Source: Virgisporangium aliadipatigenens (GTDB lineage Bacteria > Actinomycetota > Actinomycetes > Mycobacteriales > Micromonosporaceae). From it: DNA of 64,000 nt. Under the pieces are notes generated by a model that had not been told where the DNA came from, did no database searches, and saw only the letters and a list, made by a program, of their open reading frames with translations. Positions 56,750-64,000 of the stretch are shown one piece after another; positions within the stretch are counted from its first letter, which is position 1, and the number at the start of each line of letters is the position of its first letter. The DNA is taken from assembly GCF_016863615.1 (NCBI RefSeq), contig NZ_BOPF01000020.1, positions 124,001-188,000 of the forward strand, read 5' to 3'. A program made the position numbers and the translations under genes.

Positions 56750-58933
56750 TCAGAGGGTCAGTTTCCAGCCGTCGATGGTGCCCTCGTTGCCCCAGAAGTA
56801 GTCGCGCACGCGCAGTTTCCAGACACCGTTCGCGGGTTTACCGGAGAAGTTCACGATGAAGGTCAGGTAGACGTTCGGGATTCCCTGGCCGTTGAACCCC
56901 TGCAGCTCGATCTCCTCGCCGTCGGGCGCCACGAGGGAGACGGAGACGTCCCGCGCCCACGTGTGCGAGACGCGCACCTCCACGTACACCTCCCCGGACG
57001 CCGCCCGGTCGCAGCCGCGCACCGTGATCGGGGAGTCCGCGGTGCCCTCGTCCGGGATCTTCACCCGGGTCGTGGAGAGTCCGCCGCAGACCGGCACCGG
57101 CAGGTTCTGGCCGGCGACGTTCAGGGTCCACGAGTCCAGGTAACCGCCGCCCATCGGGCCGTAGTCGGAGACGCGCAGCTTCCAGGTGCCGTTCGCCTGC
57201 TCCGACGACAGGTCGTAGGAGAACGTGTAATCGAGGTCGCGCGCCTCCCAGCCGGTGCGCGCGAGCAGCGCGTAGGCCGTCCCGTCGGGGGCGATCAGGT
57301 CGAGATTCAGGTCGGCCAGGTAGTCGTGCGGCAGGTGCACCTCGATCGTGCTGTTGCGGGCGGCGGTGCCCGCGCAGCCGCTGATGGTCACCGGCACCTC
57401 GAGGATGTTGCCCAGCGGCAGTGCGGTGTCGGTGGCGTTCCCCCCGATACAACCGGGTGCGCCGACCACCGTGAGGCGGTAGAGGGCCTGGCGGGTCGCG
57501 CCGACGCCGGTGCCCAGCACCGCGACCGTGAACGTGCCGGCGGGCGTCGTGTCGGCGGTGGCGATGGTCAGCGTGGAACCGCCGTCGGATCCGATCGTCG
57601 CCGGCGCGAACGACGCCGTCGCACCGGGCGGGAGGCCGACGGCGGAGAGCCGCACCTGCTGCGGCGCGCCCCTCGTGACCGTGCCGCCGACCGCGACGGT
57701 GAGGCTGCCACCGGCCCGGACGCTCCCGGCTGCGGGCGCGGCCGCCAGCGTGAAGTCGTCTTCCGGCGTCACCGGGTCGACGTAGAGGAGCCGGTTGGAC
57801 GAACCGGTACCGGGGTCCTTCACGGCCTCGCGCGTGCTGTCGGCGAGCAGTTCGCCGGTGACCTCCGCCGGCGTGTACGTGGGATGGTCGGCGAGGATCA
57901 GCGCCGCCGCGCCGGCCACGTGCGGCGACGCCATGGAGGTGCCGGAGGCCGTGCGCACGGCCGTGTCGCTGGTGTGGCCGGCCGACACGATGTCGGTGCC
58001 CGGCGCGAAGACGTCGACGCACGAGCCGATGTTGCTGAACGGCGCCCGGGTGTCGTCCGGCCGGGTCGCGGCGACGGTGATCGCGTTCGGGGTGTTGGCG
58101 GGCGAACGGGTGCAGGCGTCGGCGCCGTTCTCGTTGCCGGCGGCGACCGCGTAGGTGACGCCGTCGGCGATCGAGTTGGTGACCGCGCGCACCAGCGGGT
58201 CCCACGCGCCGCCGCCGAGGCTCATGTTCGCCACGGCCGGCTGGCCCGGGGTGTGGTCGGCGGTCACCCAGTCGACGCCGCCGATGACGGTGCCGATGGT
58301 GCCCTGGCCCTGGCAGCCGAGCACCCGCACGGCGACGATCTGGACGTTCTTGGCGACGCCGTAGGTGTTGCCGCCGAGCGTGCCGGCCACGTGCGTGCCG
58401 TGCCCCTCGCAGTCGGAGGCGTCGGGGTCGTTGTCCATGATGTCGAACCCGGAGACCGCCCGGCCCCCGAAGTCGCTGTGCGTCAGGCGCACACCGGTGT
58501 CGATGACGTACGCGCGCACCGCCGTCCGCACGCTCGGATAGGTGAACGAGCCGTCCAGCGGCAGTGTGCGCTGGTCCACGCGGTCGAGGCCCCACGACGG
58601 CACGGGCGCCTGAACGTCCACTGTGGACACCGTGTGGTTCTGCGTGACGGACACGACGGCCGGGTCGGCGGCGAGCCGCTTCGCGGCGGACTCCGACAGT
58701 TCCGCCTCGAACCCGTGCAGCGCGTGGCGGTACGTGCGGGTGACGGTGCCGCCGTAGGCAGCCGCGACGGCGGCGGTGGCCTTCTCGTGCAGCACCACGA
58801 TGTACGAACCGCCGATCGCGGTCGGGCCGCCGGCGGCGAGCACGGTGCCCTCCGGCGGTGCGGCGGGTGCGGGAGCCGGGACGGCCAACGCCAGCAGCGC
58901 GCCCAGCAGTAGGGCCTTTCTTGCGGATGCCAT
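56750..58933 (-). CDS. Secreted S8 subtilisin with two C-terminal P-domains
   Basis: 727 residues. A signal peptide (MASARKALLLGALLALAV) and I9 propeptide (SYIVVLHEKATAAV) precede the catalytic domain with Asp in YVIDTGVRLTH, His in [10 protein letters not shown] and Ser in SGTSMASPHVAGA. After a beta-sandwich region (about 400-490) come two proprotein-convertase P-domains of about 110 residues each, with matched segments such as WKLRVSDYGPMGGGYLDSW and WKLRVRDYFWGNEGTIDGW. The ATG at 58933 has GGGAGGAAG before it. The triad matches the other S8 protease in the window, but that one has no P-domain. Confidence 0.93.
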   Translation of the reverse strand: MASARKALLLGALLALAVPAPAPAAPPEGTVLAAGGPTAIGGSYIVVLHEKATAAVAAAYGGTVTRTYRHALHGFEAELSESAAKRLAADPAVVSVTQNHTVSTVDVQAPVPSWGLDRVDQRTLPLDGSFTYPSVRTAVRAYVIDTGVRLTHSDFGGRAVSGFDIMDNDPDASDCEGHGTHVAGTLGGNTYGVAKNVQIVAVRVLGCQGQGTIGTVIGGVDWVTADHTPGQPAVANMSLGGGAWDPLVRAVTNSIADGVTYAVAAGNENGADACTRSPANTPNAITVAATRPDDTRAPFSNIGSCVDVFAPGTDIVSAGHTSDTAVRTASGTSMASPHVAGAAALILADHPTYTPAEVTGELLADSTREAVKDPGTGSSNRLLYVDPVTPEDDFTLAAAPAAGSVRAGGSLTVAVGGTVTRGAPQQVRLSAVGLPPGATASFAPATIGSDGGSTLTIATADTTPAGTFTVAVLGTGVGATRQALYRLTVVGAPGCIGGNATDTALPLGNILEVPVTISGCAGTAARNSTIEVHLPHDYLADLNLDLIAPDGTAYALLARTGWEARDLDYTFSYDLSSEQANGTWKLRVSDYGPMGGGYLDSWTLNVAGQNLPVPVCGGLSTTRVKIPDEGTADSPITVRGCDRAASGEVYVEVRVSHTWARDVSVSLVAPDGEEIELQGFNGQGIPNVYLTFIVNFSGKPANGVWKLRVRDYFWGNEGTIDGWKLTL
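58617..58627. repeat. TCCACWGTGGA palindrome, copy 9
   Basis: TCCACTGTGGA in the P-domain subtilisin gene; on the coding strand it gives Ser-Thr-Val-Asp. Confidence 0.9.
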
Positions 58934-59131
58934 GCGGACTTCCTCCCCAGGACTCGATGAACGGGACATCGATGGCCGTATCTACGTTCGAACGTCGCCC
59001 GGGGGATTGCGGCCGGGGAGAATTCGGCGCGGTGACGAAAAAGTCTCGGGGTCAGTCGCGCAGTGTGCCGCCCGTGCCGTCGGCGAAGCGCGGGTCGCCG
59101 ACGTACGGCGACGCCCGTGGGGCGGCGCTCC

Positions 59132-59269
59132 GTCTCCGCGGCGACGGTCGTGCGGCGGCTCCTTTGTCTCAGCGGCGACAGCAGTGCGGCGGCTCAGCGC
59201 CTGTCTCGGCGGCGACGTCAGTGGAGCGGCTCAGCGCCAATCTCGGCGGCGACGTCAGTGAGGGCCGCC
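59132..59269. repeat. Degenerate 37-bp tandem repeat at a LysR gene end
   Basis: About four copies of a roughly 37-base unit (core GTCTCGGCGGCGACGTCAGT followed by GCGGCTCAGCGCC) run head to tail. The last two copies lie inside the 3' end of the leftward LysR gene and code its C-terminal VAAEIGAEPLH; the others are past its stop. Confidence 0.75.
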
Positions 59270-60147
59270 AGGAACGCGGTGAGCGCCGGAGCGGGCGGGC
59301 CGTCCCGCGTGACGACCATCAGGCGGCGCATCAGCCGCGTGCCGGCGATGTCCCGCACGGCCACCGTGGGGTCGTTCGCCGGCATCGCCAGCGGTGGCAG
59401 CAGGGCGACGGCCGCGCCGATGCGGATGAGTTCGAGTTGGACGTCGGCGTCGTTGGAGCGGTGGCGCACGTCCGGCTCGTAGCCGCCGAGCGAACGGCAC
59501 GTCCCGATCACCGCCGCCTGGTGGCCGGTGCCCTCGTCGGAGGTGGCCCAGGGTTCGTCCCGCAGGGCGGCGATCGCGACCGGCCCGCCGGCGCGCGCCA
59601 GGGGATGCCCGGCCGCCAGCACCACCTTGAGCGGTTCCTCGTGCAGGGGCGCGAACGTCAGGCCGGCCGGGCGCGGACGCGGGTGGCCGTCGTACTCGTC
59701 GCTGACCACCACGTCGACGGCGCCGAGCCGCAGGCCGGGCAGGGCCTGTTCGAGCTCCAGTTCGTCGATCTCCACGCGGACCCGGGGATGGGCGGCCGTC
59801 ACGCGGGCCAGCGCGGGCACCAGGATGCGGCGGGCCGCGGACTGGAGGCCTCCCGCGCGCACCGTGCCACGAACGTCGTCGCCGAGCGCCGCCAGGTCGG
59901 CGGTGGCCGTCTCGGCGGCCGCGAGCAGCAGGCGGGCGTGCCGGACGAGCAGGCGCCCGGCGTCGGTGAGCCGCACGCCGCGGCCGGCCTTCTCGAACAG
60001 GCGCGCGCCGACCTCCTTCTCCAGCAACGCCAGCTGCTGCGAGACCGCCGACGGGCTGTAGCCGAGGGCCGTGGCGACCGCGCCGAGCGTGCCGCGTTCC
60101 GCGAACTCCCGCAGGAACCGCAGCCGCCGCAGATCAAGCACGACCAT
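59218..60147 (-). CDS. LysR-family transcriptional regulator
   Basis: 309 residues. The HTH is VVLDLRRLRFLREFAERG ... GYSPSAVSQQLALLEKEVGAR. The effector domain spans about 95-300 with GTVRAGGLQSAARRILVPAL. The divergent gene is a DMT-family exporter, 72 bases away, and a LysR-type box sits between them, so it likely controls export of a metabolite. Its C-terminus is coded by the last copies of a tandem repeat, and the stop arises because a repeat copy is read out of phase. Confidence 0.92.
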   Translation of the reverse strand: MVVLDLRRLRFLREFAERGTLGAVATALGYSPSAVSQQLALLEKEVGARLFEKAGRGVRLTDAGRLLVRHARLLLAAAETATADLAALGDDVRGTVRAGGLQSAARRILVPALARVTAAHPRVRVEIDELELEQALPGLRLGAVDVVVSDEYDGHPRPRPAGLTFAPLHEEPLKVVLAAGHPLARAGGPVAIAALRDEPWATSDEGTGHQAAVIGTCRSLGGYEPDVRHRSNDADVQLELIRIGAAVALLPPLAMPANDPTVAVRDIAGTRLMRRLMVVTRDGPPAPALTAFLAALTDVAAEIGAEPLH

Positions 60148-60160
60148 GCAGAAATCCTAA

Positions 60161-60180
60161 CGATTGTGCTCCACGAATCG
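60161..60180. promoter_or_regulatory. LysR-type operator between LysR and DMT exporter genes
   Basis: CGATT-N10-AATCG is a dyad with the T-N11-A form typical of LysR binding sites. It is AT-rich within a GC-rich context and lies in the intergenic space between the divergent starts. Confidence 0.65.
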
Positions 60181-60219
60181 TCGCTGGACCTGATGAGTCA
60201 GGCCGCCGATGCTCGAAGC

Positions 60220-61167
60220 ATGGGTGCGTTCCTGTGTCTGCTCTCCGCCGCGTGCTTCGGCGTCATGGCCGTCTTCGGCAAGCTGGCGTTCGACGCCGGC
60301 GTCCCGCTCGACGCGCTGCTGCTGGTGCGGTTCACGCTGGCGGCCGCGATCCTCGTCCCGCTGGCGTCGGCGCGGCGGGATCCGATGCCGCGCGGGCGCC
60401 TGCTGGTGACGGCGTTCGGGCTCGGGGCCGTGGGCTACGCCGCGCAGGCGGGGCTCTTCTTCTCGGCGCTGCGCCGGATGGACGCCGCGCTGCTGTCGCT
60501 CGTGCTGTACACGTTCCCGATCTTCGTCACCGTCGGGGCGGTGCTGCTCGGCCGGGACCGGTTCACCGCCGGGCGGGTCGTCGCCCTGGTGGCCGCCTCC
60601 GGCGGCACGCTCCTCGTCCTGCTCGGCGCCGGCGCGGCGGCCGTCGACCCGTTCGGGGTGGTGCTCGGGTTCGGTGCGGCGCTGACGTACACGGCGTACA
60701 TCCTGGTCGCCGACGGCACCGTGCGCCGGATCGCGCCGGTGCCGCTGGCCGCCCTCGTGATGAGCGGTGCCGCCGTGACCCTGTGGCTGCGGGCGCTGGG
60801 CACCGGCGGGGTGGGCCTCTCGTTCGGGGCGGCGGGGTGGCTGTGGCTGGGGTGCATCGCCGTCGTGTCGACCGTCGCGGCGATGCTGACCTTCTTCGCG
60901 GGCCTGCGGCGGGTCGGGCCGTCGAGCGCGGCCATCCTGTCGACGTTCGAACCCGTCGTCACCGTCGCGGCGGCGGCGGTCGTGCTCGGCGAGTCCCTGC
61001 GCCCGACGCAGTTCGCGGGCGGGGTGCTGGTGCTGGTGGCGGCGACCGTGGTGGCGTCCCGCCGGCCGGTGCGGGCCGACGGGACGACCGCTCGGGCGGA
61101 TCAGGCCGGGATCGGCGCGTCGGTGCAGGTCGTGCCGGCCGGCGGCACGGTCAGCTCCAGCAGGTAG
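60220..61167 (+). CDS. DMT-superfamily (EamA) transporter
   Basis: About 315 residues with ten hydrophobic helices in two EamA repeats (FLCLLSAACFGVMAVFGKLAF, then GFGAALTYTAYILVADGTV). Such proteins export amino acids or related metabolites. The start is either ATG 60220, directly before helix 1, or ATG 60193; no ribosome binding site decides it. It is divergent from a LysR gene. Its last 67 bases overlap, on the opposite strand, the end of the TAP-like protease gene. Confidence 0.88.
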   Translation: MGAFLCLLSAACFGVMAVFGKLAFDAGVPLDALLLVRFTLAAAILVPLASARRDPMPRGRLLVTAFGLGAVGYAAQAGLFFSALRRMDAALLSLVLYTFPIFVTVGAVLLGRDRFTAGRVVALVAASGGTLLVLLGAGAAAVDPFGVVLGFGAALTYTAYILVADGTVRRIAPVPLAALVMSGAAVTLWLRALGTGGVGLSFGAAGWLWLGCIAVVSTVAAMLTFFAGLRRVGPSSAAILSTFEPVVTVAAAAVVLGESLRPTQFAGGVLVLVAATVVASRRPVRADGTTARADQAGIGASVQVVPAGGTVSSSR

Positions 61168-62660
61168 GCGTACATGTGCCCCTCGGCGCAGAGGCTCTTG
61201 CGTCGCGCGGTGTGGCCCTCGCCCTGCCAGGTGAGCAGGTGGCCGTTGACCAGGGTGTCGGCCAGCGTCACCGAGTCCTGGTACGGCGTGTCGGGGTCAC
61301 CGGTGTTGCCGACGACGAGAACCGGGGCCGAGCCTCTCCCGTGGTAGGGCCCGGTGTACCGGCTCCGGCGTTCGGCCGGCCACCGCATGCAGGCCGGCGC
61401 GTGCGTCTGGTCGTAGGCGGGCGGGCCGTACGCCATGCCCGGGCCGGTCAGCGGCGCGTCGGCCGCGGCCCTGGCGAGCCTGGCCCGCAGGAGCGGCACG
61501 CTGTCCGGGTACACGCGGTCCGCGCACTCGACCGCGACGTTGGCCGCGTTGAACCGGGTGTCCGAGTCGGGGATCACGTACATCAGCGACCCGGTGCGCC
61601 CCTCGGCGGCACGCAGGTCCGCGCCGAGCGCCATCCACCGGCGGGTGCCGGAGTTGAGCCGGAACGTCAGCTCCGACAGCATCGTGGGCCCGTTGACGAT
61701 CACCTTGCCGTCGGCGTCCCGGATCGGGTCCGCGTCGAGCGACGACATGATCGCCTTGATCCGCGCGGCCAGACTGTCCTTTGTGGACCCCGGCACCGCC
61801 GCCGCGAACTCGCACTGCGCCGGCGTCGCCGCGCACCAGTCGAGGAAGCGGAACATCGCCGACTCGGTCGAACGGTATTGCCCGTAGTCGTAGGCGTACG
61901 GGTCGAGCGCGTACCGCTGCGGGTCGTAGCCCGCGTCCAGGACCACGGCACGGGTGCGCTTCGGGAACAGGTTGAGGTACACCGTGCCCACGTAGGTGGC
62001 GTACGACTCGGCGAACAGGGTGATCTTCGGATCGCCGACGGCGGCGCGCAGCAGGTCCAGGTCGCGGGCCTGGTACTCGGCACCCACGTACGGCAGCAGC
62101 TCCCCGGAGTTGGCCTGGCAGGCCGCGTCGAACTCGGTCGCCAGCCGCAACGCGGTGTCGAACGACGAGGCGTTCGGCGTCGAGGACGTCTGCGCCCACT
62201 GCTCCCGGTAGGTCGGAGTGTCCACACAGGACAGTGTCGGGGTGCTGCGCTGCACGCCGCGCGCGTCGTACCCGACGATGTCGAACTTCTCGCGGATCTC
62301 CGCCGGCGAACTGGTCGCGTACGAGGAGACCCAGCCGTAGCCGGAGCCACCCGGCCCGCCCGCGTGCAGGAACAGCGTGCCGATCCGCTTGGCCGGGTCG
62401 GTCGAGGGTGCGCGCCGCAGTCGCAGCGTGACGGTGCCGAGCGCCGGGCGGCGGTAGTCGAGCGGGACCGGCGCCGCCGCGCACTGGTACGCGGCGTCGT
62501 CGGTGCAGGCGGCCCACGCCAGGGTCGGCACCGCCACGCCGGGCAGTCCGCCGGGCGGCGGGTCGGCCGGGCTCGCGGCGGCCGGGGTGACCGCGGCGAT
62601 CGGGCCTGCCACGGCGACGATGAGGGCCGCCGCGGCACAGAGGACACGTGAACGGTTCAT
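61101..62660 (-). CDS. Secreted tripeptidyl-aminopeptidase-like alpha/beta hydrolase
   Basis: 519 residues. A signal peptide (MNRSRVLCAAAALIVAVAG) is followed by a TAP-like fold. LHAGGPGGSG (oxyanion region) and YDARGVQRSTP match secreted tripeptidyl aminopeptidases SlpD/SlpE. The serine elbow, which is usually G-x-S-Y-G, reads FAESYATYVG: both flanking Gly are Ala, though the Ser remains. A C-terminal TAP_C-like region has VLVVGNTGDPDTPYQDS (acidic residue) and WQGEGHT (His). Cys pairs suggest disulphides. Its end overlaps the convergent transporter gene. Confidence 0.88.
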   Translation of the reverse strand: MNRSRVLCAAAALIVAVAGPIAAVTPAAASPADPPPGGLPGVAVPTLAWAACTDDAAYQCAAAPVPLDYRRPALGTVTLRLRRAPSTDPAKRIGTLFLHAGGPGGSGYGWVSSYATSSPAEIREKFDIVGYDARGVQRSTPTLSCVDTPTYREQWAQTSSTPNASSFDTALRLATEFDAACQANSGELLPYVGAEYQARDLDLLRAAVGDPKITLFAESYATYVGTVYLNLFPKRTRAVVLDAGYDPQRYALDPYAYDYGQYRSTESAMFRFLDWCAATPAQCEFAAAVPGSTKDSLAARIKAIMSSLDADPIRDADGKVIVNGPTMLSELTFRLNSGTRRWMALGADLRAAEGRTGSLMYVIPDSDTRFNAANVAVECADRVYPDSVPLLRARLARAAADAPLTGPGMAYGPPAYDQTHAPACMRWPAERRSRYTGPYHGRGSAPVLVVGNTGDPDTPYQDSVTLADTLVNGHLLTWQGEGHTARRKSLCAEGHMYAYLLELTVPPAGTTCTDAPIPA

Positions 62661-62689
62661 GGGCGAAACATACTCAAATCATCCGCACC

Positions 62690-63754
62690 TTACGTGCCCG
62701 TCTGGTCCGTGTGTCCGGATCTCAGGTACAGCGTGCAGCCGGCGACGGTGTCCTGCTCGTGGCTGACCTCGTCCCACATGAGCAGCACGCCGGTGCGGGG
62801 ATCGAAGACGAGAACCTCCCGGGCCGTGTCGGTCTCCACACTGACCGCGATCCCGCCGCGACCCGCGCGGTCGGTCGTCTCGCCGCGCCAGGCGATCCCG
62901 GGCACGTCGGCGAGGATGCGCAGCATGCCGGCGCGGGCATCGCGGGCGACGGCGTAGTACCCGTACAGGTTGCGCAGCCCCCGCACCGGATCGCGGCCGA
63001 CGAAGACCCGCAGCGCGGCCGGGTCGGTCGGCATCGTGCGCGTCGGTCCCGCGCGGCCGGCCGGCAGGTCGTCGTAGACCGGCGGCGGTGTGCCCGTCGG
63101 GGACGGCATCGGATGTTCGCGCCAGTAGCGTGCGGACTCCTCGTTGGGATACACGTCGGGGTGCACCGTGACGCGCAGCCGCCCCGAACCGTCGTCGGGC
63201 CGGTACCACAGCTCCTTCTCGGTCGGCGGGATCCGCTGCGAGGTGCCCCCGGGCCGGTCGTCGAAGACCGCGTTCCAGCCGAGGGTGTGGATGTAGGTGA
63301 ACGGCCCGGAGGTGCCGTCGTAGGGCGCGTCGGCCAGCTGTCCGGCGAGCTCGCGGAGCCGGTCCCCGGCGGGCGGCGCGTGATCCTCGTACTGGAGCAC
63401 GACCGGGCGGACCACCGGCCCGAGCTCGATGCGCGGCGGTGGCGGCAACGACGACGCGGGCAGCGGCGCCGACGGAGACGGAGAGCCGGACAGGGACGGG
63501 GACGACGGCGGCGCGCTCGACGGAGGCTGCGACTCCCGGCGGAGGAACGGATACGCCACCGCCGCCGCGACTCCCAACGCGACCGGCCCGAGGACCAGCC
63601 GACGGCCCACGCGGCGATCGAAGCGGCCGGGAGCGTGCGGCTCCCCCGTGCGGGCGATCAGGTCGGCGGCCGTCACCCGCGGCGGCGGAACGGGTGTGCC
63701 ACGGGCCGGATCGGCCGGACCGAGCGCCGCCCGGATGCTGTCGATGTCTGGCAT
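62690..63754 (-). CDS. CU044_5270-family membrane protein
   Basis: 354 residues. A short cytoplasmic N-terminus (about 1-50, with VTAADLIARTG) leads to one membrane helix (about 52-68). A Ser/Pro-rich linker (about 70-105) and an extracytoplasmic domain of about 230 residues follow (FTYIHTLGWNAVF, YYAVARDARAGMLRILADVPG). This layout is found in a family typically co-transcribed with an ECF-type sigma factor and thought to control it. The sigma gene runs in from the right edge and ends 12 bases upstream. Confidence 0.82.
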   Translation of the reverse strand: MPDIDSIRAALGPADPARGTPVPPPRVTAADLIARTGEPHAPGRFDRRVGRRLVLGPVALGVAAAVAYPFLRRESQPPSSAPPSSPSLSGSPSPSAPLPASSLPPPPRIELGPVVRPVVLQYEDHAPPAGDRLRELAGQLADAPYDGTSGPFTYIHTLGWNAVFDDRPGGTSQRIPPTEKELWYRPDDGSGRLRVTVHPDVYPNEESARYWREHPMPSPTGTPPPVYDDLPAGRAGPTRTMPTDPAALRVFVGRDPVRGLRNLYGYYAVARDARAGMLRILADVPGIAWRGETTDRAGRGGIAVSVETDTAREVLVFDPRTGVLLMWDEVSHEQDTVAGCTLYLRSGHTDQTGT

Positions 63755-63766
63755 GGCGATGGTCCT

Positions 63767-64000
63767 TTACCTGCTGGGGATTGCTGCGGGGGCGGCCGTC
63801 GGACCGGCCAGTGCGCGGGTGAGGCGGCCACGGGCCCGGTGCAGGCGCACGGCGGCGGTCGGCCGGCTGCAGCCGAGCACCCGGGCGGCCTCGGCGAGCG
63901 TGAGCTGCTCCCAGCCGATGAGCTGGAGCAGTTCGCGGTCGGGATCGGAGAGGGTCGCGAGCGCGCGCCGAACGTCGGCGAGCCGGTCGGCGGCGGCGTG
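63767..64000 (-). CDS. ECF-type sigma factor, C-terminal part; 5' end outside window
   Basis: 77 residues are visible. They contain region 4: LATLSDPDRELLQLIGWEQLTLAEAARVLGCSRPTAAVRLHRARGRL, with the helix-turn-helix that reads the -35 box. The tail after it is Ala/Pro-rich. The gene continues past base 64000. It precedes the CU044_5270 gene in the same operon, which is probably its membrane partner. Confidence 0.87.
   Translation of the reverse strand, partial: HAAADRLADVRRALATLSDPDRELLQLIGWEQLTLAEAARVLGCSRPTAAVRLHRARGRLTRALAGPTAAPAAIPSR

Noticed and set aside
1-64000. tRNA, rRNA, CRISPR arrays, insertion sequences, integrases, phage genes
   Set aside because: I looked for cloverleaf-like ends, repeat-spacer arrays and transposase motifs and saw none that I could support.

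Overview
The window is chromosomal DNA from a high-G+C actinomycete. Third codon positions are almost all G or C, GTG starts are common, and gene types such as large NRPS genes, a BTAD activator, a CU044_5270-type sigma partner, a Panacea-Fic pair and TAP-like proteases are typical of filamentous Actinomycetota. I lean towards Micromonosporaceae (Actinoplanes-like), but this rests on gene style and not on a marker gene. No rRNA, tRNA, CRISPR array, transposase or integrase is visible.

Region 1 (1-15115) is the right-hand part of a nonribosomal peptide cluster that continues off the left edge. Seven genes run in one direction with overlapping or nearly touching ends: ATP-grasp ligase, NRPS (C-lobe remnant, A predicted Val, T, C), NRPS (C-lobe remnant, A predicted Ser, T, C with Asn in place of the catalytic His, A-domain remnant, T, thioesterase with a Cys nucleophile), MFS exporter, a second alpha/beta hydrolase with a Cys elbow, a free-standing A-T didomain (predicted Asn) and a second ATP-grasp ligase. 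This is the most unusual system in the window.

Region 2 (15133-27991) holds signalling and metabolic genes: a membrane/coiled-coil protein, a GGDEF-EAL c-di-GMP enzyme divergent from a sugar-binding-type periplasmic protein, an orphan sugar-ABC lipoprotein, an unrecognised alpha-helical protein, a HAD phosphatase divergent from a ROK repressor with a clear operator between them, a TPR-like protein with a hot-dog thioesterase, and a methyltransferase followed by a BTAD-type activator.

Region 3 (27992-39547): a gene-free stretch full of inverted repeats, a LysR regulator divergent from a DapA-family aldolase, then a JetA-JetB-JetC operon (Wadjet/MksFEB condensin type) with no JetD nuclease. 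This is followed by a nucleotidyltransferase-methyltransferase fusion and two tandem paralogous NAD-dependent epimerases separated by a large hairpin.

Region 4 (39623-48896): small secreted and membrane proteins, a Tat-exported phospholipase C, a GNAT, an ECF sigma factor, a GIY-YIG/Sel1-repeat fusion, a secreted subtilisin and a Panacea-Fic toxin-antitoxin pair.

Region 5 (48942-64000): a small membrane protein, an Lrp/AsnC regulator divergent from a branched-chain/pyruvate dehydrogenase E1alpha-E1beta-E2 operon, a secreted hydrolase, a ThDP enzyme, a small P-loop kinase, a second subtilisin with two P-domains, a LysR/DMT-exporter divergent pair, a TAP-like protease with an altered serine elbow, and a CU044_5270-type protein next to the end of a sigma factor gene.

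Across the whole window an 11-base palindrome, TCCACWGTGGA, recurs nine times exactly plus several near copies, mostly inside genes, where it usually encodes Ser-Thr-Val-Asp with otherwise rare codons.
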